Positions 50,092-59,459 are shown, counted from the stretch's first letter. The stretch is 64,000 nt of DNA from Arthrobacter sp. MYb213 (GCF_002979915.1 NZ_PCQA01000001.1:558001-622000), one strand, 5' to 3'. The notes: a model not told the origin generated them from the sequence alone. A program made the numbers and translations.

Positions 50092-52350
50092 TTAGCTGTG
50101 GCGACGGTTTCCGCGGCGGAACAGCAGGAACAATGCACCAACTAGAGCCAGGGCTCCACCAGCGGCGATCAGTGGGACGGTGCTGGTACCGGTATCGGCC
50201 AGTGGGTCCTTCTTCTCAGGCGACTGGGTTGGAGTCTGGTCATCGTTCTTCGGAGCCTCAGTTGGCTCTTCGGATTCGGTTTCGGTTGGCTTCACGGTTG
50301 GCTTAGCCGACTCGCTTGGCTTTTCCGATTCGGTAGGCTTCACGGTTGGCTTTTCCGAAGGCTTCTCGGTTGGCTTCTCGGTTGGCTTAGTCGACTCGGT
50401 TGGAGTAGCCGACTCGGTTGGAGTCGCAGTCTCGGTTGGAGTTGCAGTCGGGGTTGCAGTCTCGGTTGGAGTTGCAGTCGGGGTTGCAGTCTCGGTTGGA
50501 GTCGCAGTCGGCGTTGCGGTTGGAGTTGCAGTCGGGGTTGCGGTTGGAGTTGCAGTCGGGGTTGCGGTTGGAGTTGCAGTCGGGGTTGCAGTTGGGGTCG
50601 GAGTTGGCTCTGGTTCTGGAGCAACAACGACTACCGAACCGGTACCCTTGGTCGACTTGTTGAAACCGTTAGCGGCGGTCATATCGAACGTGACCTTGCC
50701 TTCGGTGTCAGGTGCTGGGAAGGTGAAGGTTCCGTTAGCCGAAACCTTTACGCTCTTGTACAGCTTGCCATCAACAACAACGCGAACGGTGGTGCCGGCA
50801 GAAGCGCCTGCGACCTTACCGGTGATGGTATCGCCAGCCTCAACCTCAGCGCCAACCTCTGGCGAAGTCTGAGCTGGAGTTTCAACGTAGAACTTCACGG
50901 TGTAACCGTTGGTGTAGTTCTTAGCCATAACATCAGACAGCGAGGTGTAGAACGCCAAGTCATCAGCGTTGTTCTCGACGCGGTCTTCGCCACCGGAGTT
51001 AGCGGAGTTGATACCGACAGCCTTGGTGCCCTGCAGGACGGCTCCACCGGAGTCACCCTGATCTAGGATTCCCTGGTTTGGGTTCTCGGCGGTGTAGCCC
51101 CAGACGGCACGAATGTCGTTGTTGTAGCCACCGACGAAGAACATGCCTTCACCGATGATTTCCGAGCAGCTCCAGCCGGTGGTGCGACCCACCGAGCAAG
51201 TGTCAGCTCCGATGACAGCCTTGGAAACGCCAGTAACCTTGATGGACTTCGAACGCTCATCGGCGCCTGCTGGCCACTGTGAAACCTCTGGGTGCAAGGT
51301 CAGTTTGGTGTTGATATCGTCGATGACGGCGATATCGGTGCCTGGCTCTGCCTTATCCAGTTCTTCCTGAGTCAGGTCGTCAGTGATAGGTACGCCGTAG
51401 TGGTTTGGTCCACCAAACTGGCTGAATCCGAAGGTACCCAGCTCATTGCTGATGCCCTGATCGTCGCCTGGAGCACCGTGCTCCATGACGAAGGTGTTCT
51501 TAAATCCGCCATCTTCGGTGCAGTGTCCCGCAGTGAGAACGGCGTCGGCGCCCTTAGGGCTCCATGCGTTGAAGCCAATGGAGCAAAGCGACTCGATATT
51601 ATCTCCAGTGCGCGCACTGGCGTAGCCCATGCCACCGTAGATATCGGTCAGCGCGGCGGTCTTAGCCTTTGCGCCTTCAACCAGCTTGACGTTGCTAGCT
51701 TCCTTGGCGAATTCCTCCAAGGTGAGCAGCTCTTCGGCAGCCTTAGTGGAGGTAGCCTCCGGGGTTGACTTCTTCTCAGTCTTTGCTGGTCCGCCAGCAA
51801 CGATTTCGAATGGCTTACCTGCACCGGTGTTCATGATCGCGGTCAGGCGAGTCATTTCAGCTGGTGCAACGTTGTCGCGAAGTTCGTCGTAGACGTCCTT
51901 CACATTAGAAATCTTGCCAACTTCAGCATTGATCTTCAGGCTAACTGCCTTTGGAGCGATGCTAGCTGCAACGATCTTCTCGGCCTTCTTGGCATCCTTG
52001 GAGCCAACTTCAACTTCGGCCTTGCCGTCCTTGACGCTGGACTTGGTCTTGATGCCCTTGTCCTCAAGCTTCTTGGTGACTTCAGCAACGGTGTCGTTTG
52101 CCTTCGAGTCTTCCAAGTACTGCTCAGGCGACTTCTTCAAGTCGCGCTTGATTGCTTCGTCAAGTCCCTTGGTGTCTACAGCGACATCAGTGGCCGACGG
52201 CGTAGCGCTCGGGCCCTGTGAAGGTGCTGGAGTGGATTCAGCCTTATCGGCCGCGACTGCGGGAGCAATAAAGCTACCGCCAACCACCAATGCGGTGGCT
52301 GCAGCAGCGACAATGCCGCGCTGCGCAGTCTTGTTCTTTGGTTTTGGCAT
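50092..52350 (-). CDS. Secreted trypsin-like (S1) serine protease with Thr/Pro repeat stalk and LAxTG wall-sorting signal
   Basis: 752 residues, GGGAGAAG upstream of the ATG. Signal peptide ends near AVAA (residue 34). Propeptide-like region about 55-230, rich in Lys and Glu. Protease domain about 235-480 with catalytic His 276 (TAGHC), Asp 339 (GTDIAVIDD) and Ser 434 (QGDSGGAV), plus disulphide-type cysteines. An Ig-like domain follows (about 485-577), then a stalk of ATPT and PTE/KPT repeats (583-700). The C-terminus is LADTG (717-721), a hydrophobic helix and RRGNRRHS. LAxTG is the motif class E sortases use in Actinobacteria. So the protease is likely tethered to the cell wall and released by propeptide cleavage. 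Two signal peptidases flank the locus. Confidence 0.88.
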   Translation of the reverse strand: MPKPKNKTAQRGIVAAAATALVVGGSFIAPAVAADKAESTPAPSQGPSATPSATDVAVDTKGLDEAIKRDLKKSPEQYLEDSKANDTVAEVTKKLEDKGIKTKSSVKDGKAEVEVGSKDAKKAEKIVAASIAPKAVSLKINAEVGKISNVKDVYDELRDNVAPAEMTRLTAIMNTGAGKPFEIVAGGPAKTEKKSTPEATSTKAAEELLTLEEFAKEASNVKLVEGAKAKTAALTDIYGGMGYASARTGDNIESLCSIGFNAWSPKGADAVLTAGHCTEDGGFKNTFVMEHGAPGDDQGISNELGTFGFSQFGGPNHYGVPITDDLTQEELDKAEPGTDIAVIDDINTKLTLHPEVSQWPAGADERSKSIKVTGVSKAVIGADTCSVGRTTGWSCSEIIGEGMFFVGGYNNDIRAVWGYTAENPNQGILDQGDSGGAVLQGTKAVGINSANSGGEDRVENNADDLAFYTSLSDVMAKNYTNGYTVKFYVETPAQTSPEVGAEVEAGDTITGKVAGASAGTTVRVVVDGKLYKSVKVSANGTFTFPAPDTEGKVTFDMTAANGFNKSTKGTGSVVVVAPEPEPTPTPTATPTATPTATPTATPTATPTATPTATPTATPTETATPTATPTETATPTATPTETATPTESATPTESTKPTEKPTEKPSEKPTVKPTESEKPSESAKPTVKPTETESEEPTEAPKNDDQTPTQSPEKKDPLADTGTSTVPLIAAGGALALVGALFLLFRRGNRRHS
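50401..50604 (-). repeat. Low-complexity tandem repeat in the protease stalk
   Basis: About 200 bp of repeated units coding ATPT and ATPTE. Such tracts change length by slippage, which would alter how far the protease projects from the wall. The complementary strand contains a spurious 230-codon open frame. Confidence 0.85.
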
Positions 52351-52701
52351 TAAAGCTTCTCCCAGTTATGTGGTGCGATCGCCTGAAGGTCGCAGCCGTC
52401 TCCGGGCGCACTTCAAAGCAGAGTGTTGTTACCAAATTGAAACAATATCGGCTTTTGATACTCGGTTTCAAGGACCCGCATCCACCAAAGGGAGAAATCT
52501 AGCCACTCAAACGCCCTTGTCATTCGAGCATCGAGAGGACTCGCGACCCAGGATACTTGAGTTGACGCTTTAGTTTAAGATTGCAGTTCGGTTACTAATC
52601 ACTAGTCAGCTTAGTGCGAGCTGAGAATCTTCGATGAATTCAACCAACACCGGAATAAGCTTGTATATTCAACCATCAGATGTTTTAGCTAAATCCATAC
52701 C
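52351..52701. other. Intergenic region upstream of the S1 protease
   Basis: About 350 bp, AT-rich (especially 52570-52700), with no coding pattern. It contains the protease promoter; nothing else was recognised. Confidence 0.4.
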
Positions 52702-52730
52702 GATGGAAAAAATTTAAAAGTTTTTCCATC
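52702..52730 (-). terminator. AT-rich hairpin downstream of the second lepB
   Basis: GATGGAAAAA (52702-52711) pairs with TTTTTCCATC (52721-52730); the T-run makes it a likely terminator for the minus-strand lepB/ribosomal operon. Confidence 0.6.
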
Positions 52731-52749
52731 TTGAGGATGTTGACGACAG

Positions 52750-53397
52750 TTACTTGAGAGTAGAGCGCTGATCGAGTGGCCAGATAATTTGCGTGGCCTT
52801 GCCACCGATACGGTCCAGATTGATCATTCCGCCACCGCTAGCGCCAAGTAATGCGCGCGAATCCTCGGAGCGGGCGCGGTGATCACCCATCACCCAGACG
52901 CGGCCCTCGGGAACTACCGCAGAGAACTGTTGCTCGCTGGGTGCATTTCCTTCGTATATATAGGGCTCGTCGATGGGCTGACCGTTAATCAAGATTTTGC
53001 CATCGGCACCGCAGCATTCAACGCTGTCCCCACCAATAGCGATCACACGCTTAATATAGGTGCTTGAGGTGCCGCTTAGGTGCAGTGCGCCGAGCAGGTC
53101 ATCGGCGAAGGAAGCGCGTGCGTAGGGTAGGAAGGAGCCACGTCCGTCGAAGACGATGATATCTCCGCGCTGCGGTTCGGTGTCCTGGTAGGCACGGCGG
53201 TCCACGAGCACACTTTGTCCGGGGCTTAGTGTGTGCTCCATGGAGCCGGATTCGATCCGGTAGACATCCGCGACGAGCGCGCGAATGAATAGGGTGGCGA
53301 TCAGGCCACAAATAACTGCGAAAACGGCGAAGCGCCAGACCCAAAACCAGGTCCGGCGCTTGCTCGTTGCTCGCTCGGGGCTAGCAACCTCGTTCAT
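52750..53397 (-). CDS. lepB: Signal peptidase I (copy adjacent to rplS)
   Basis: 215 residues. Basic N-terminus then one membrane helix (about residues 21-43). Catalytic Ser 52 in ESGSMEHTL and Lys 116 in TYIKRVIAIGGD; VECCGADGKILINGQPIDEP and GDHRARSEDSR match the other copy. Starts 12 bp after rplS with no clear Shine-Dalgarno, so translation probably depends on the upstream gene. The two copies are clear paralogues with different N-terminal tails, which suggests division of labour or an old tandem duplication now split by the protease genes. Confidence 0.92.
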   Translation of the reverse strand: MNEVASPERATSKRRTWFWVWRFAVFAVICGLIATLFIRALVADVYRIESGSMEHTLSPGQSVLVDRRAYQDTEPQRGDIIVFDGRGSFLPYARASFADDLLGALHLSGTSSTYIKRVIAIGGDSVECCGADGKILINGQPIDEPYIYEGNAPSEQQFSAVVPEGRVWVMGDHRARSEDSRALLGASGGGMINLDRIGGKATQIIWPLDQRSTLK

Positions 53398-53409
53398 GAA
53401 AGAACGAAA

Positions 53410-53769
53410 TTACTTCTTGGTACCGAAGTCGCGCTTCTCCTTGATGCGTGCTGCCTTACCGTGGCGATCGCGCATGTAGTACAGCTTGGCACGACGTACG
53501 TCGCCCTTGGACACTAGCTCAATCTTGTCGATGATTGGGGAGTGAACTGGGAAGGTACGCTCAACACCGGCACCGAAGGAAACCTTACGCACGGTGAAGG
53601 TCTCACCGATGCCTGCACCCTGGCGGCCAAGGACGTAGCCCTGGAAAACCTGGACACGCGAGTTCTTACCTTCGATGATGTTGACGTGCACCTTCAAGGT
53701 GTCGCCAGCGCCGAAAGCAGGAATGTCTGAGCGCAGCGATGCTGCGTTTACTGAGTCAAGAATATGCAT
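53410..53769 (-). CDS. rplS: 50S ribosomal protein L19
   Basis: 119 residues from the ATG at 53769 with GAGGAT at 6 nt. Binds 23S rRNA at the subunit interface. [36 protein letters not shown] and [20 protein letters not shown] are typical. Separated from trmD by 238 bp that contain a hairpin, so it may have its own promoter. Confidence 0.96.
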   Translation of the reverse strand: MHILDSVNAASLRSDIPAFGAGDTLKVHVNIIEGKNSRVQVFQGYVLGRQGAGIGETFTVRKVSFGAGVERTFPVHSPIIDKIELVSKGDVRRAKLYYMRDRHGKAARIKEKRDFGTKK

Positions 53770-53863
53770 GGTGCATCCTCTAGGGTCAATGCCACAGGTC
53801 ACCGTACCCTCGTAGCGAAGCTCATCAACCGCAAGCGGTGATCTCTTCGAAACGTATTTCCAC

Positions 53864-53884
53864 CGGCAGCCTATGTTGCTGCCG
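53864..53884. terminator. Hairpin between trmD and rplS
   Basis: CGGCAGC (53864-53870) pairs with GCTGCCG (53878-53884); short and without a T-run. It could be a weak terminator or a leader structure of the rplS transcript. Confidence 0.4.
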
Positions 53885-54007
53885 ATGCGGCGGTTTCCCT
53901 AGGCCCGGCTTCCCCCTGTGGCAGGAATCGGACAAAAACACACCAAGAAACAATTTTGCCATATTCGGAGCATCGACGCGAGTACGCCCGATCACCGAAT
54001 GCGTGAT

Positions 54008-54817
54008 CTAGGACTCTTTGGCCCAGTCCAGCTGCGATTTAGGAACAATTTCCCCGTCGACGACGGCAAAGCCCGCGTGCCAGAGGGCGTCACGGTCCTT
54101 ACGATTCAGCTTGGTTGCGTCGAGCAGTTCAATGAGGTCCGGGCGGCGGGTTGCGGTGCGGCTAATCTGTTCATCACGGCGGAATCGGGCCACGCGCTGG
54201 TGGTTTCCACCAAGCAGGACCTCGGGCACCTCGCGGCCACGCCAGGCGGCGGGCTTGGTGTAGACCGGGTATTCCAGCAGCACATCGGAGTGCGATTCTT
54301 CGACCAAGGATTCCGGGTTGCCGATCACGCCTGGGATCAGCCGGGCGATAGCCTCAACCATCACCATGACCGCGACCTCTCCCCCGTTTAATACGTAGTC
54401 TCCGATGGAGACCGGGATGACGGTGAAGTTCTCCCGCGCGTAGTCAATGACGCGCTCGTCGATTCCTTCGTAGCGGCCACAGGCGAAGACTAGGTGATCT
54501 TCCTCGGCGAAGTCATAGGCCATCTGCTGGTCGAAGACCGCTCCGGCAGGAGACGGCACGATGAGGATTGGCTTGGCGGCCTCCGGGGCGCTGGCGCGTA
54601 CCGAGTCTAGGGCTTGGCCCCATGGCTCGGGCATCATCACCATGCCGGCTCCACCACCGTAGGGGGTGTCATCAACCTTTTGGTGGCGGTCCGTGGTGAA
54701 GTCACGCAGGTTGGTGACGTTCAGGTCTAGGATGCCTTCTTCACGGGCGCGGCCGATCAGCGACAGGTCAAGTGGTGCTAGGTACTCCGGGAAGATGGAG
54801 ACGACATCGATGCGCAT
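54008..54817 (-). CDS. trmD: tRNA (guanine37-N1)-methyltransferase
   Basis: 269 residues. Methylates G37 of tRNAs that read CNN codons, preventing frameshifts. SPOUT fold: N-terminal [13 protein letters not shown], substrate loop [11 protein letters not shown] (near 52-62), knot region [15 protein letters not shown] and [13 protein letters not shown]-terminal helical domain includes [15 protein letters not shown]. Follows rimM by 5 bp. Confidence 0.96.
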   Translation of the reverse strand: MRIDVVSIFPEYLAPLDLSLIGRAREEGILDLNVTNLRDFTTDRHQKVDDTPYGGGAGMVMMPEPWGQALDSVRASAPEAAKPILIVPSPAGAVFDQQMAYDFAEEDHLVFACGRYEGIDERVIDYARENFTVIPVSIGDYVLNGGEVAVMVMVEAIARLIPGVIGNPESLVEESHSDVLLEYPVYTKPAAWRGREVPEVLLGGNHQRVARFRRDEQISRTATRRPDLIELLDATKLNRKDRDALWHAGFAVVDGEIVPKSQLDWAKES

Positions 54818-54822
54818 GATGC

Positions 54823-55347
54823 TTACTTTTCTCCCTCGCCCTGGTTCAGTTCAAGGAGGCCGGCCGGAGGGGTGATGGTCACGGTGCCTGCCTCGGTATC
54901 AACGTCCGGGACGAACTCGTCAACGAATGGCAGATATACCTCTTCGCCGTTTAGATCCTTGAAGACCAGTAGATCTTGAGCAGGGTTGGTGCGCAGCGCG
55001 GTGATCACGCCGACCTGCTTGCCCTCGCACATAACCTTCAGGTCTAGCAGTTCATGCTCGTACCACTCGTCGGAGGCGCTTTCTTCCTCGCCGGTGACCT
55101 CAATTTCGAGGTGTGCCTGGCGGAAGGTTTCGGCCATATTGCGGTCTTTGATTTCTGCGAAATCGACCAGAAGAATGGTTTTGTTCCAGCGCGATTTGGT
55201 GACGGTGAGGGTTTTGACCGGCCCGTCGATGACGTGCAGGACCTCTCCGGGTGCAAAACGATCGTCGGGGACGTCGGTGAGAACTTGAACGGTCACTTCG
55301 CCACGGATGCCGTGGGGCTTGCCGATACGTGCTACCTGCAATCGCAT
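54823..55347 (-). CDS. rimM: Ribosome maturation factor RimM
   Basis: 174 residues from the ATG at 55347. The canonical start [20 protein letters not shown] begins here. AAGGAG lies unusually far upstream (17 nt), so translation may be weak, or the true start could be an upstream ATG at 55404. N-terminal RimM barrel and C-terminal PRC-barrel ([19 protein letters not shown]). Helps 16S rRNA 3' domain assembly with S19. A terminator-like hairpin separates it from khpA. Confidence 0.9.
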   Translation of the reverse strand: MRLQVARIGKPHGIRGEVTVQVLTDVPDDRFAPGEVLHVIDGPVKTLTVTKSRWNKTILLVDFAEIKDRNMAETFRQAHLEIEVTGEEESASDEWYEHELLDLKVMCEGKQVGVITALRTNPAQDLLVFKDLNGEEVYLPFVDEFVPDVDTEAGTVTITPPAGLLELNQGEGEK

Positions 55348-55434
55348 AATCTGGTGATCATTCTCCTTGAATTCACGGGACGATGCCTCGCGCTGGGGTG
55401 CCATAGGTTGGCGGGTTTTGATGATGAAACACGA

Positions 55435-55470
55435 GAAGGAGTTTCCGCCCTGTTGAGCGGAAACTCCTTC
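55435..55470 (-). terminator. Hairpin between khpA and rimM
   Basis: GAAGGAGTTTCCGC (55435-55448) pairs with GCGGAAACTCCTTC (55457-55470), just after khpA. No strong T-run. As it interrupts a conserved operon it may reduce rather than stop transcription. Confidence 0.6.
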
Positions 55471-55511
55471 CGTGGTGAAGTCAGCTTGCGCCTGACCTCA
55501 AAAATGTTTGG

Positions 55512-55751
55512 CTACCGGCTACGATCGGTGTCGATAACATCAACACGAATCGGCTCCTTGGCCAACGCTGCCATCACGGTACGCAGTGCCCGTGCGGTAC
55601 GTCCCTGACGTCCGATCACACGACCGAGGTCCTCGGGATGAACACGCACTTCGAGCAGGTCGCCGCGGCGGTTAGCTTTCAGGGCAACCCTGACGCCTTC
55701 CGGTTCCTCGACTACCCCGCGCACCAAATGGTCAAGCGCATCGGCGAGCAT
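55512..55751 (-). CDS. khpA: KH-domain RNA-binding protein KhpA
   Basis: 79 residues, a single KH domain with the GxxG loop in EDLGRVIGRQGRTARALRTV. Small RNA chaperone that partners KhpB in other Gram-positives to influence cell elongation and division. Located between rpsP and rimM as in most Actinobacteria and Firmicutes. Confidence 0.94.
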   Translation of the reverse strand: MLADALDHLVRGVVEEPEGVRVALKANRRGDLLEVRVHPEDLGRVIGRQGRTARALRTVMAALAKEPIRVDVIDTDRSR

Positions 55752-55753
55752 GA

Positions 55754-56167
55754 TTACTCGGCCTCGGTGGCTTCAGCTTCTGCCGATTCCTCAGCAGCTG
55801 GCTTCTCAGCCTTCTTGGTGATTGCCTCTGGGAGGATCACCGAACCCTTATCAGGAGCAACGAATGCTGGCTTAGGCTCGGCAACCTTGTAGGTGCCTTC
55901 CTGGCCATCGATGCCCTTGAACTTCTGCCAGTCACCGGTGATCTTCAGCAGTGCGTGTACCTGCTCGGTTGGCTGTGCGCCAACGGAAAGCCAGTACTGT
56001 GCACGATCCGAATCGATCTCGATGATCGAAGGGTCGTTGGTTGGCTGGTACTTACCGATCTCCTCGATGGCACGGCCATCGCGCTTGGCGCGCGAGTCCA
56101 TAACAACAACGCGGTAGAAAGGGGCGCGCATCTTACCGAAGCGCTTCAGACGAATCTTTACGGCCAC
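55754..56167 (-). CDS. rpsP: 30S ribosomal protein S16
   Basis: 137 residues. Core [20 protein letters not shown] and the [20 protein letters not shown] segment are clear. The C-terminal extension is rich in Glu and Ala ([12 protein letters not shown]), as in actinobacterial S16. First gene of rpsP-khpA-rimM-trmD-rplS-lepB. Confidence 0.96.
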   Translation of the reverse strand: MAVKIRLKRFGKMRAPFYRVVVMDSRAKRDGRAIEEIGKYQPTNDPSIIEIDSDRAQYWLSVGAQPTEQVHALLKITGDWQKFKGIDGQEGTYKVAEPKPAFVAPDKGSVILPEAITKKAEKPAAEESAEAEATEAE

Positions 56168-56394
56168 TTTAGTGGTCTCCTGTTTCTCAACATGGGCGAG
56201 TCAAACGTTTCGCGCCTGTGGGGCAGGCCGTACTGGTTCAACTCTAAAAAAGGACAGGATTTATCGCGGAGAGAGGGTCCCCAACAAATCGAGTACCTTC
56301 CAATCATGCCAGAAGCAGTCAACCGATACCAACTCGTTTTTTGTGGGATGCGCTACTAGATTGACCCAACGCTGCATTGCGCCGGTGCTCAAAC

Positions 56395-58041
56395 TCAAGC
56401 CGCGGCGGCGAAGAAGGTGTTACGCCTTGGTATCTGGTCCGGATCGAGGAATTTAGGCAGCACGATGTGCGGGACTGATCCCACCATTTGAATGCGCAAT
56501 AGTCTGCGGTGAATGAGTGCATGGTGGTGCCGGCAGAGCACCGCACAATTTTCGATGCAGGTTTTTCCGCCGCGCTCCCACCAATTGCAATGGTGGTATT
56601 CGAGCATTTCATGCGGGGCGTTGCACCCGGGGACGATACATCCACGGTCTCTGGCAAAGGCTGCCTTTTTGATTGGTTCCGGGAAGAGTCTTTGGGCCCG
56701 GCCGACGTCAAGCACCTGGCCTTTGCCGCCGAAGACGATGGGGATGATTTTTGCTTCACACAACAGCTGGCGAAGTTCGGCCGGATCTAGTGGTACCCCG
56801 TGGGCTGTCATGCCCGTGGCAGAAGCCAAATCATTGAGGTTCTTCGCCTGCATGTGGACCAAAATTTGTGGGATGACTGTTTTGGCACCTGTTTTGCTGG
56901 CCGACAGGGAGGCAAGTAAGGCATTGAGCCTGCGCTGCGCGACGGAGACTTCCAATTCGTTGACTTCGGGTGTCAGGTCAGCGGGTGACTCTGCTACTGG
57001 CGCGGGACCCGGAACAGGTTCCTGGGAAGACTGACTTGGTTCGGCTTGATCAGGCAGTTCGGCCTGTTCAGATGTTTCCGGGACGGGGTCTTGAGCCCAG
57101 TCTGGGGCGGGATCGGCACTGGTGAAAAGGTCGGCGGGGGCTTGTGGGGCCGGTTTGCGGGCGGCTTGACCACCTTCGGTGCGCGGATTATCCGACTGTC
57201 CAACGAAGGAAAGTAGTTCCTCCGATTGCAGGCCTTGTGAGCGCAGCAGGAAGCTGTCGATGCCGTTGGTATTGCCTTGATAGAAGAGACCACATTCGGG
57301 CTGCACTAATTCCTTGTTCGCCTTGCGGTAATCGTGCAGCAGGTTTTTGAGCTTTTTAGCCCCGGTGGTCCGGTCCGGCTCGCATAATAGCTTGACCGCA
57401 CGCTCTTGCATGCTCTGGCCCTCATAGGTGGCGACCGGGTCTAACGGGGCGCCTTCAAAACTGGTGTCGGTCGGTTCGAATTTGTCCAGGCTACGCGCGG
57501 CGTTGGCGACCCGGCGAGGATCGAGCCCCTGCTGATCGGCGTGCAAGGCGGCCAGCTGGGTAAAGCGTGGGGTGATCGCGCTGCCGTCCATAAAGCGCCG
57601 GGCGATGAGCAGGTGGGCATCGTGCAGCCGGCGATCTGCCTCAAAGTAGTCGATGCCCAACCAGGCGGCGCTGAAGGTGCTGGCGTTGGCGTAGGCGGTG
57701 CGTCCGGTCTCTTGGGTGGCGGGCCGGGAAAAGTCCGTGCGGCGCTCGCGAATTGCGGTCAGGTCCCCGTCGCTCAGCAGGTGGGCGGCGGTGGCCTCAA
57801 GGTGGGCGAGGCTTCGGATTTGTTCCCGCACGGTGTAGCGGAAGATGTTTTCGATCAGTGCGGCGTGGGCGGCAGCGACGCGAGGATCGGCCGATTCACG
57901 TAAACGAAGTGAAAGTTTGGTGAGTACCTCTAGGCATAGACCCATCACCTCAAGGAGCAGGGCGGTTACTCCGTGCGGGATCGGGCCGGTGGCGAAGTCA
58001 CGCAGGCTGGCCAGGCCGGTGACGAGCTGTCGAATACTCAT
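56395..58041 (-). CDS. DUF222 domain-containing HNH endonuclease
   Basis: 548 residues. N-terminal DUF222 helical region (about 1-260), a long Pro/Glu/Ala/Gln-rich linker (about 285-350), then a C-terminal HNH nuclease motif: DRGCIVPGCNAPHEMLEYHH, NWWERGGKTCIENCAVLC and RHHHALIHRR, with zinc-binding Cys pairs. Abundant paralogue family in Micrococcales and related groups; probable role in mobile or defence DNA cleavage, but unproven. Single gene with no obvious partner. Confidence 0.88.
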   Translation of the reverse strand: MSIRQLVTGLASLRDFATGPIPHGVTALLLEVMGLCLEVLTKLSLRLRESADPRVAAAHAALIENIFRYTVREQIRSLAHLEATAAHLLSDGDLTAIRERRTDFSRPATQETGRTAYANASTFSAAWLGIDYFEADRRLHDAHLLIARRFMDGSAITPRFTQLAALHADQQGLDPRRVANAARSLDKFEPTDTSFEGAPLDPVATYEGQSMQERAVKLLCEPDRTTGAKKLKNLLHDYRKANKELVQPECGLFYQGNTNGIDSFLLRSQGLQSEELLSFVGQSDNPRTEGGQAARKPAPQAPADLFTSADPAPDWAQDPVPETSEQAELPDQAEPSQSSQEPVPGPAPVAESPADLTPEVNELEVSVAQRRLNALLASLSASKTGAKTVIPQILVHMQAKNLNDLASATGMTAHGVPLDPAELRQLLCEAKIIPIVFGGKGQVLDVGRAQRLFPEPIKKAAFARDRGCIVPGCNAPHEMLEYHHCNWWERGGKTCIENCAVLCRHHHALIHRRLLRIQMVGSVPHIVLPKFLDPDQIPRRNTFFAAAA

Positions 58042-58110
58042 GGACCCAGCATGCTCGCAGGTGGGCGTCGGCGGCCGGGAAGTAGCGCGAGGTGTGGATA
58101 AGTGCCGAAT

Positions 58111-58452
58111 TTAGTGCTGACGTTGCCGGGTCATGCTGATCAGCGCGGCCAGCATGGTGATCGATGCGGCGGCGGTGGACAGAGCGATGACGGTTTCGGC
58201 GCCCGAGGAGGTGTCGTGCGAGACCTAGCCGGTGAGCAGTGGGGTGACCAGGTAGATGGAGAGGTAACAGCCGATCAGGGTGGAGCCGAGCAGAAAGGCT
58301 GACGCCAAACCCAGCAGTGGGATCGAAAAACAGCACAGGATGCTCAGCGCGCACAGGGCCAGATAACCGAGCAGCAACGCGCTGGGTTGGCGTTCGAGCG
58401 CGGCGAGCACCCCACGCAACTTATTTGGCTTTAAAGACGGCACCGAAAACAT
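58111..58452 (-). pseudogene. Small membrane-protein gene interrupted by an in-frame amber codon
   Basis: From a possible ATG at 58452 the frame codes a basic start (FSVPSLKPNKLRG) and two hydrophobic helices, then meets TAG at 58225-58227. The same frame continues open for 37 codons with another hydrophobic helix (TVIALSTAAASITMLAALIS) and a basic tail (MTRQRQH) to TAA at 58111. Continuation of a membrane topology across the stop points to a recently broken gene. Readthrough or a sequencing error are alternatives. Family not recognised. Confidence 0.55.
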
Positions 58453-58648
58453 CGTCACCGAAAATAGCGCAGCGCTTGAACAAAATGTGTGGGCCACCAA
58501 GGAAGGCACCGACCAGTCATGGATGGTGGCCGGCAACTTTTTGAATCGGCCTGACCGTCTGTACCCAAAGTCATAAGAAGCTGTAAACATGCTGACATTG
58601 CGCGAAATATCGACTGGTAGTTCACCTAAGGCGACTAAAGTCGGTTCA

Positions 58649-59440
58649 ATGATCGAACTTACCGCATTGCGCGATTACGAAGACGAGCAGGGGAACACGA
58701 TTGCCTCCCCCACCGAGTTCGCAAAGAACATCACGGTCAAGTTCCGTGGTCAGAACAACCGGGTCCTTGTGGACCCCGAAGCAAAGATTACCCGGTTAGA
58801 TCTGGTCTTCGATTGCGACAACGGTACGTTGATCATCGGCCCCAGCAAGAAGAGGGGCTTCCACTTCAACATCCGCGTGGGTGAAGATGCCACGGTTCGT
58901 ATCGGTAAGGACGTGACCACTACCGGCAGATGTTTGATCAGCGCCGTGGAGGGAGTCACCGTCAGCTTAGGTGATGACGTGATGATTGCCAGTGGCAACC
59001 AGATCCGCGCCGACGATGGACATGCCATCTTTGATGTGAAGTCCGGCAAACGAGTGAACCCAGCCAAGGATATTACCGTGGGCAACCACGTGTGGGTCGG
59101 TGCTCAGGCCACCTTGCTTGCTGGCGCGAAAATCGGAGACGGCTCGGTGATCGGGTTTGGTAGCCTGGTTAACCGCAAGATCCCCAATAACGTGATTGCC
59201 GTCGGTAGCCCGGCCAAGGTTGTCCGTAAGAATATTGCCTGGGAACGGCCGCATCTTTCGTTCCACAAGCCACCCTACAAACCAGACGCCTCGGCGATCA
59301 CCAAAACCGAAGAGTACTGGAACTACACCGTGGATGAGCATGAGGATGCAGCTACCCAGATGCCAGCGGTACAAACCACTGCCCCACGTAGTCTTGTGCA
59401 ACGCGCTGCACAGAAACTTGGCAAAATCACCGGTAACTAG
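58649..59440 (+). CDS. Left-handed beta-helix (hexapeptide-repeat) acyltransferase
   Basis: 263 residues from the ATG at 58649; an in-frame ATG at 58589 is possible but lacks a clear ribosome site. The hexapeptide region (about 35-205) shows the repeated [LIV]-G-x4 pattern: IRVGEDATVRIGKDVTTTGR, TVSLGDDVMIASGNQIRADD, then the terminal coils VGNHVWVGAQATLLAGAKIG and VIAVGSPAKVVR. Transfers acetyl or another acyl group from CoA to a sugar or related acceptor, probably for surface polysaccharide. The C-terminal 60 residues are a polar extension. Confidence 0.82.
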   Translation: MIELTALRDYEDEQGNTIASPTEFAKNITVKFRGQNNRVLVDPEAKITRLDLVFDCDNGTLIIGPSKKRGFHFNIRVGEDATVRIGKDVTTTGRCLISAVEGVTVSLGDDVMIASGNQIRADDGHAIFDVKSGKRVNPAKDITVGNHVWVGAQATLLAGAKIGDGSVIGFGSLVNRKIPNNVIAVGSPAKVVRKNIAWERPHLSFHKPPYKPDASAITKTEEYWNYTVDEHEDAATQMPAVQTTAPRSLVQRAAQKLGKITGN

Positions 59441-59459
59441 TCTTCTGACGCTTAACGTA

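Noticed and set aside
50180-50872. A 230-codon plus-strand frame rich in VGVAVG repeats
   Set aside because: It is the complement of the ATPT repeat in the S1 protease gene; it has no ribosome binding site and its composition is dictated by the opposite strand.
56395-58041. DUF222/HNH protein as evidence of an intein or a group II intron maturase
   Set aside because: There is no host protein split and no reverse transcriptase domain; it fits the common free-standing DUF222-HNH family of Micrococcales.
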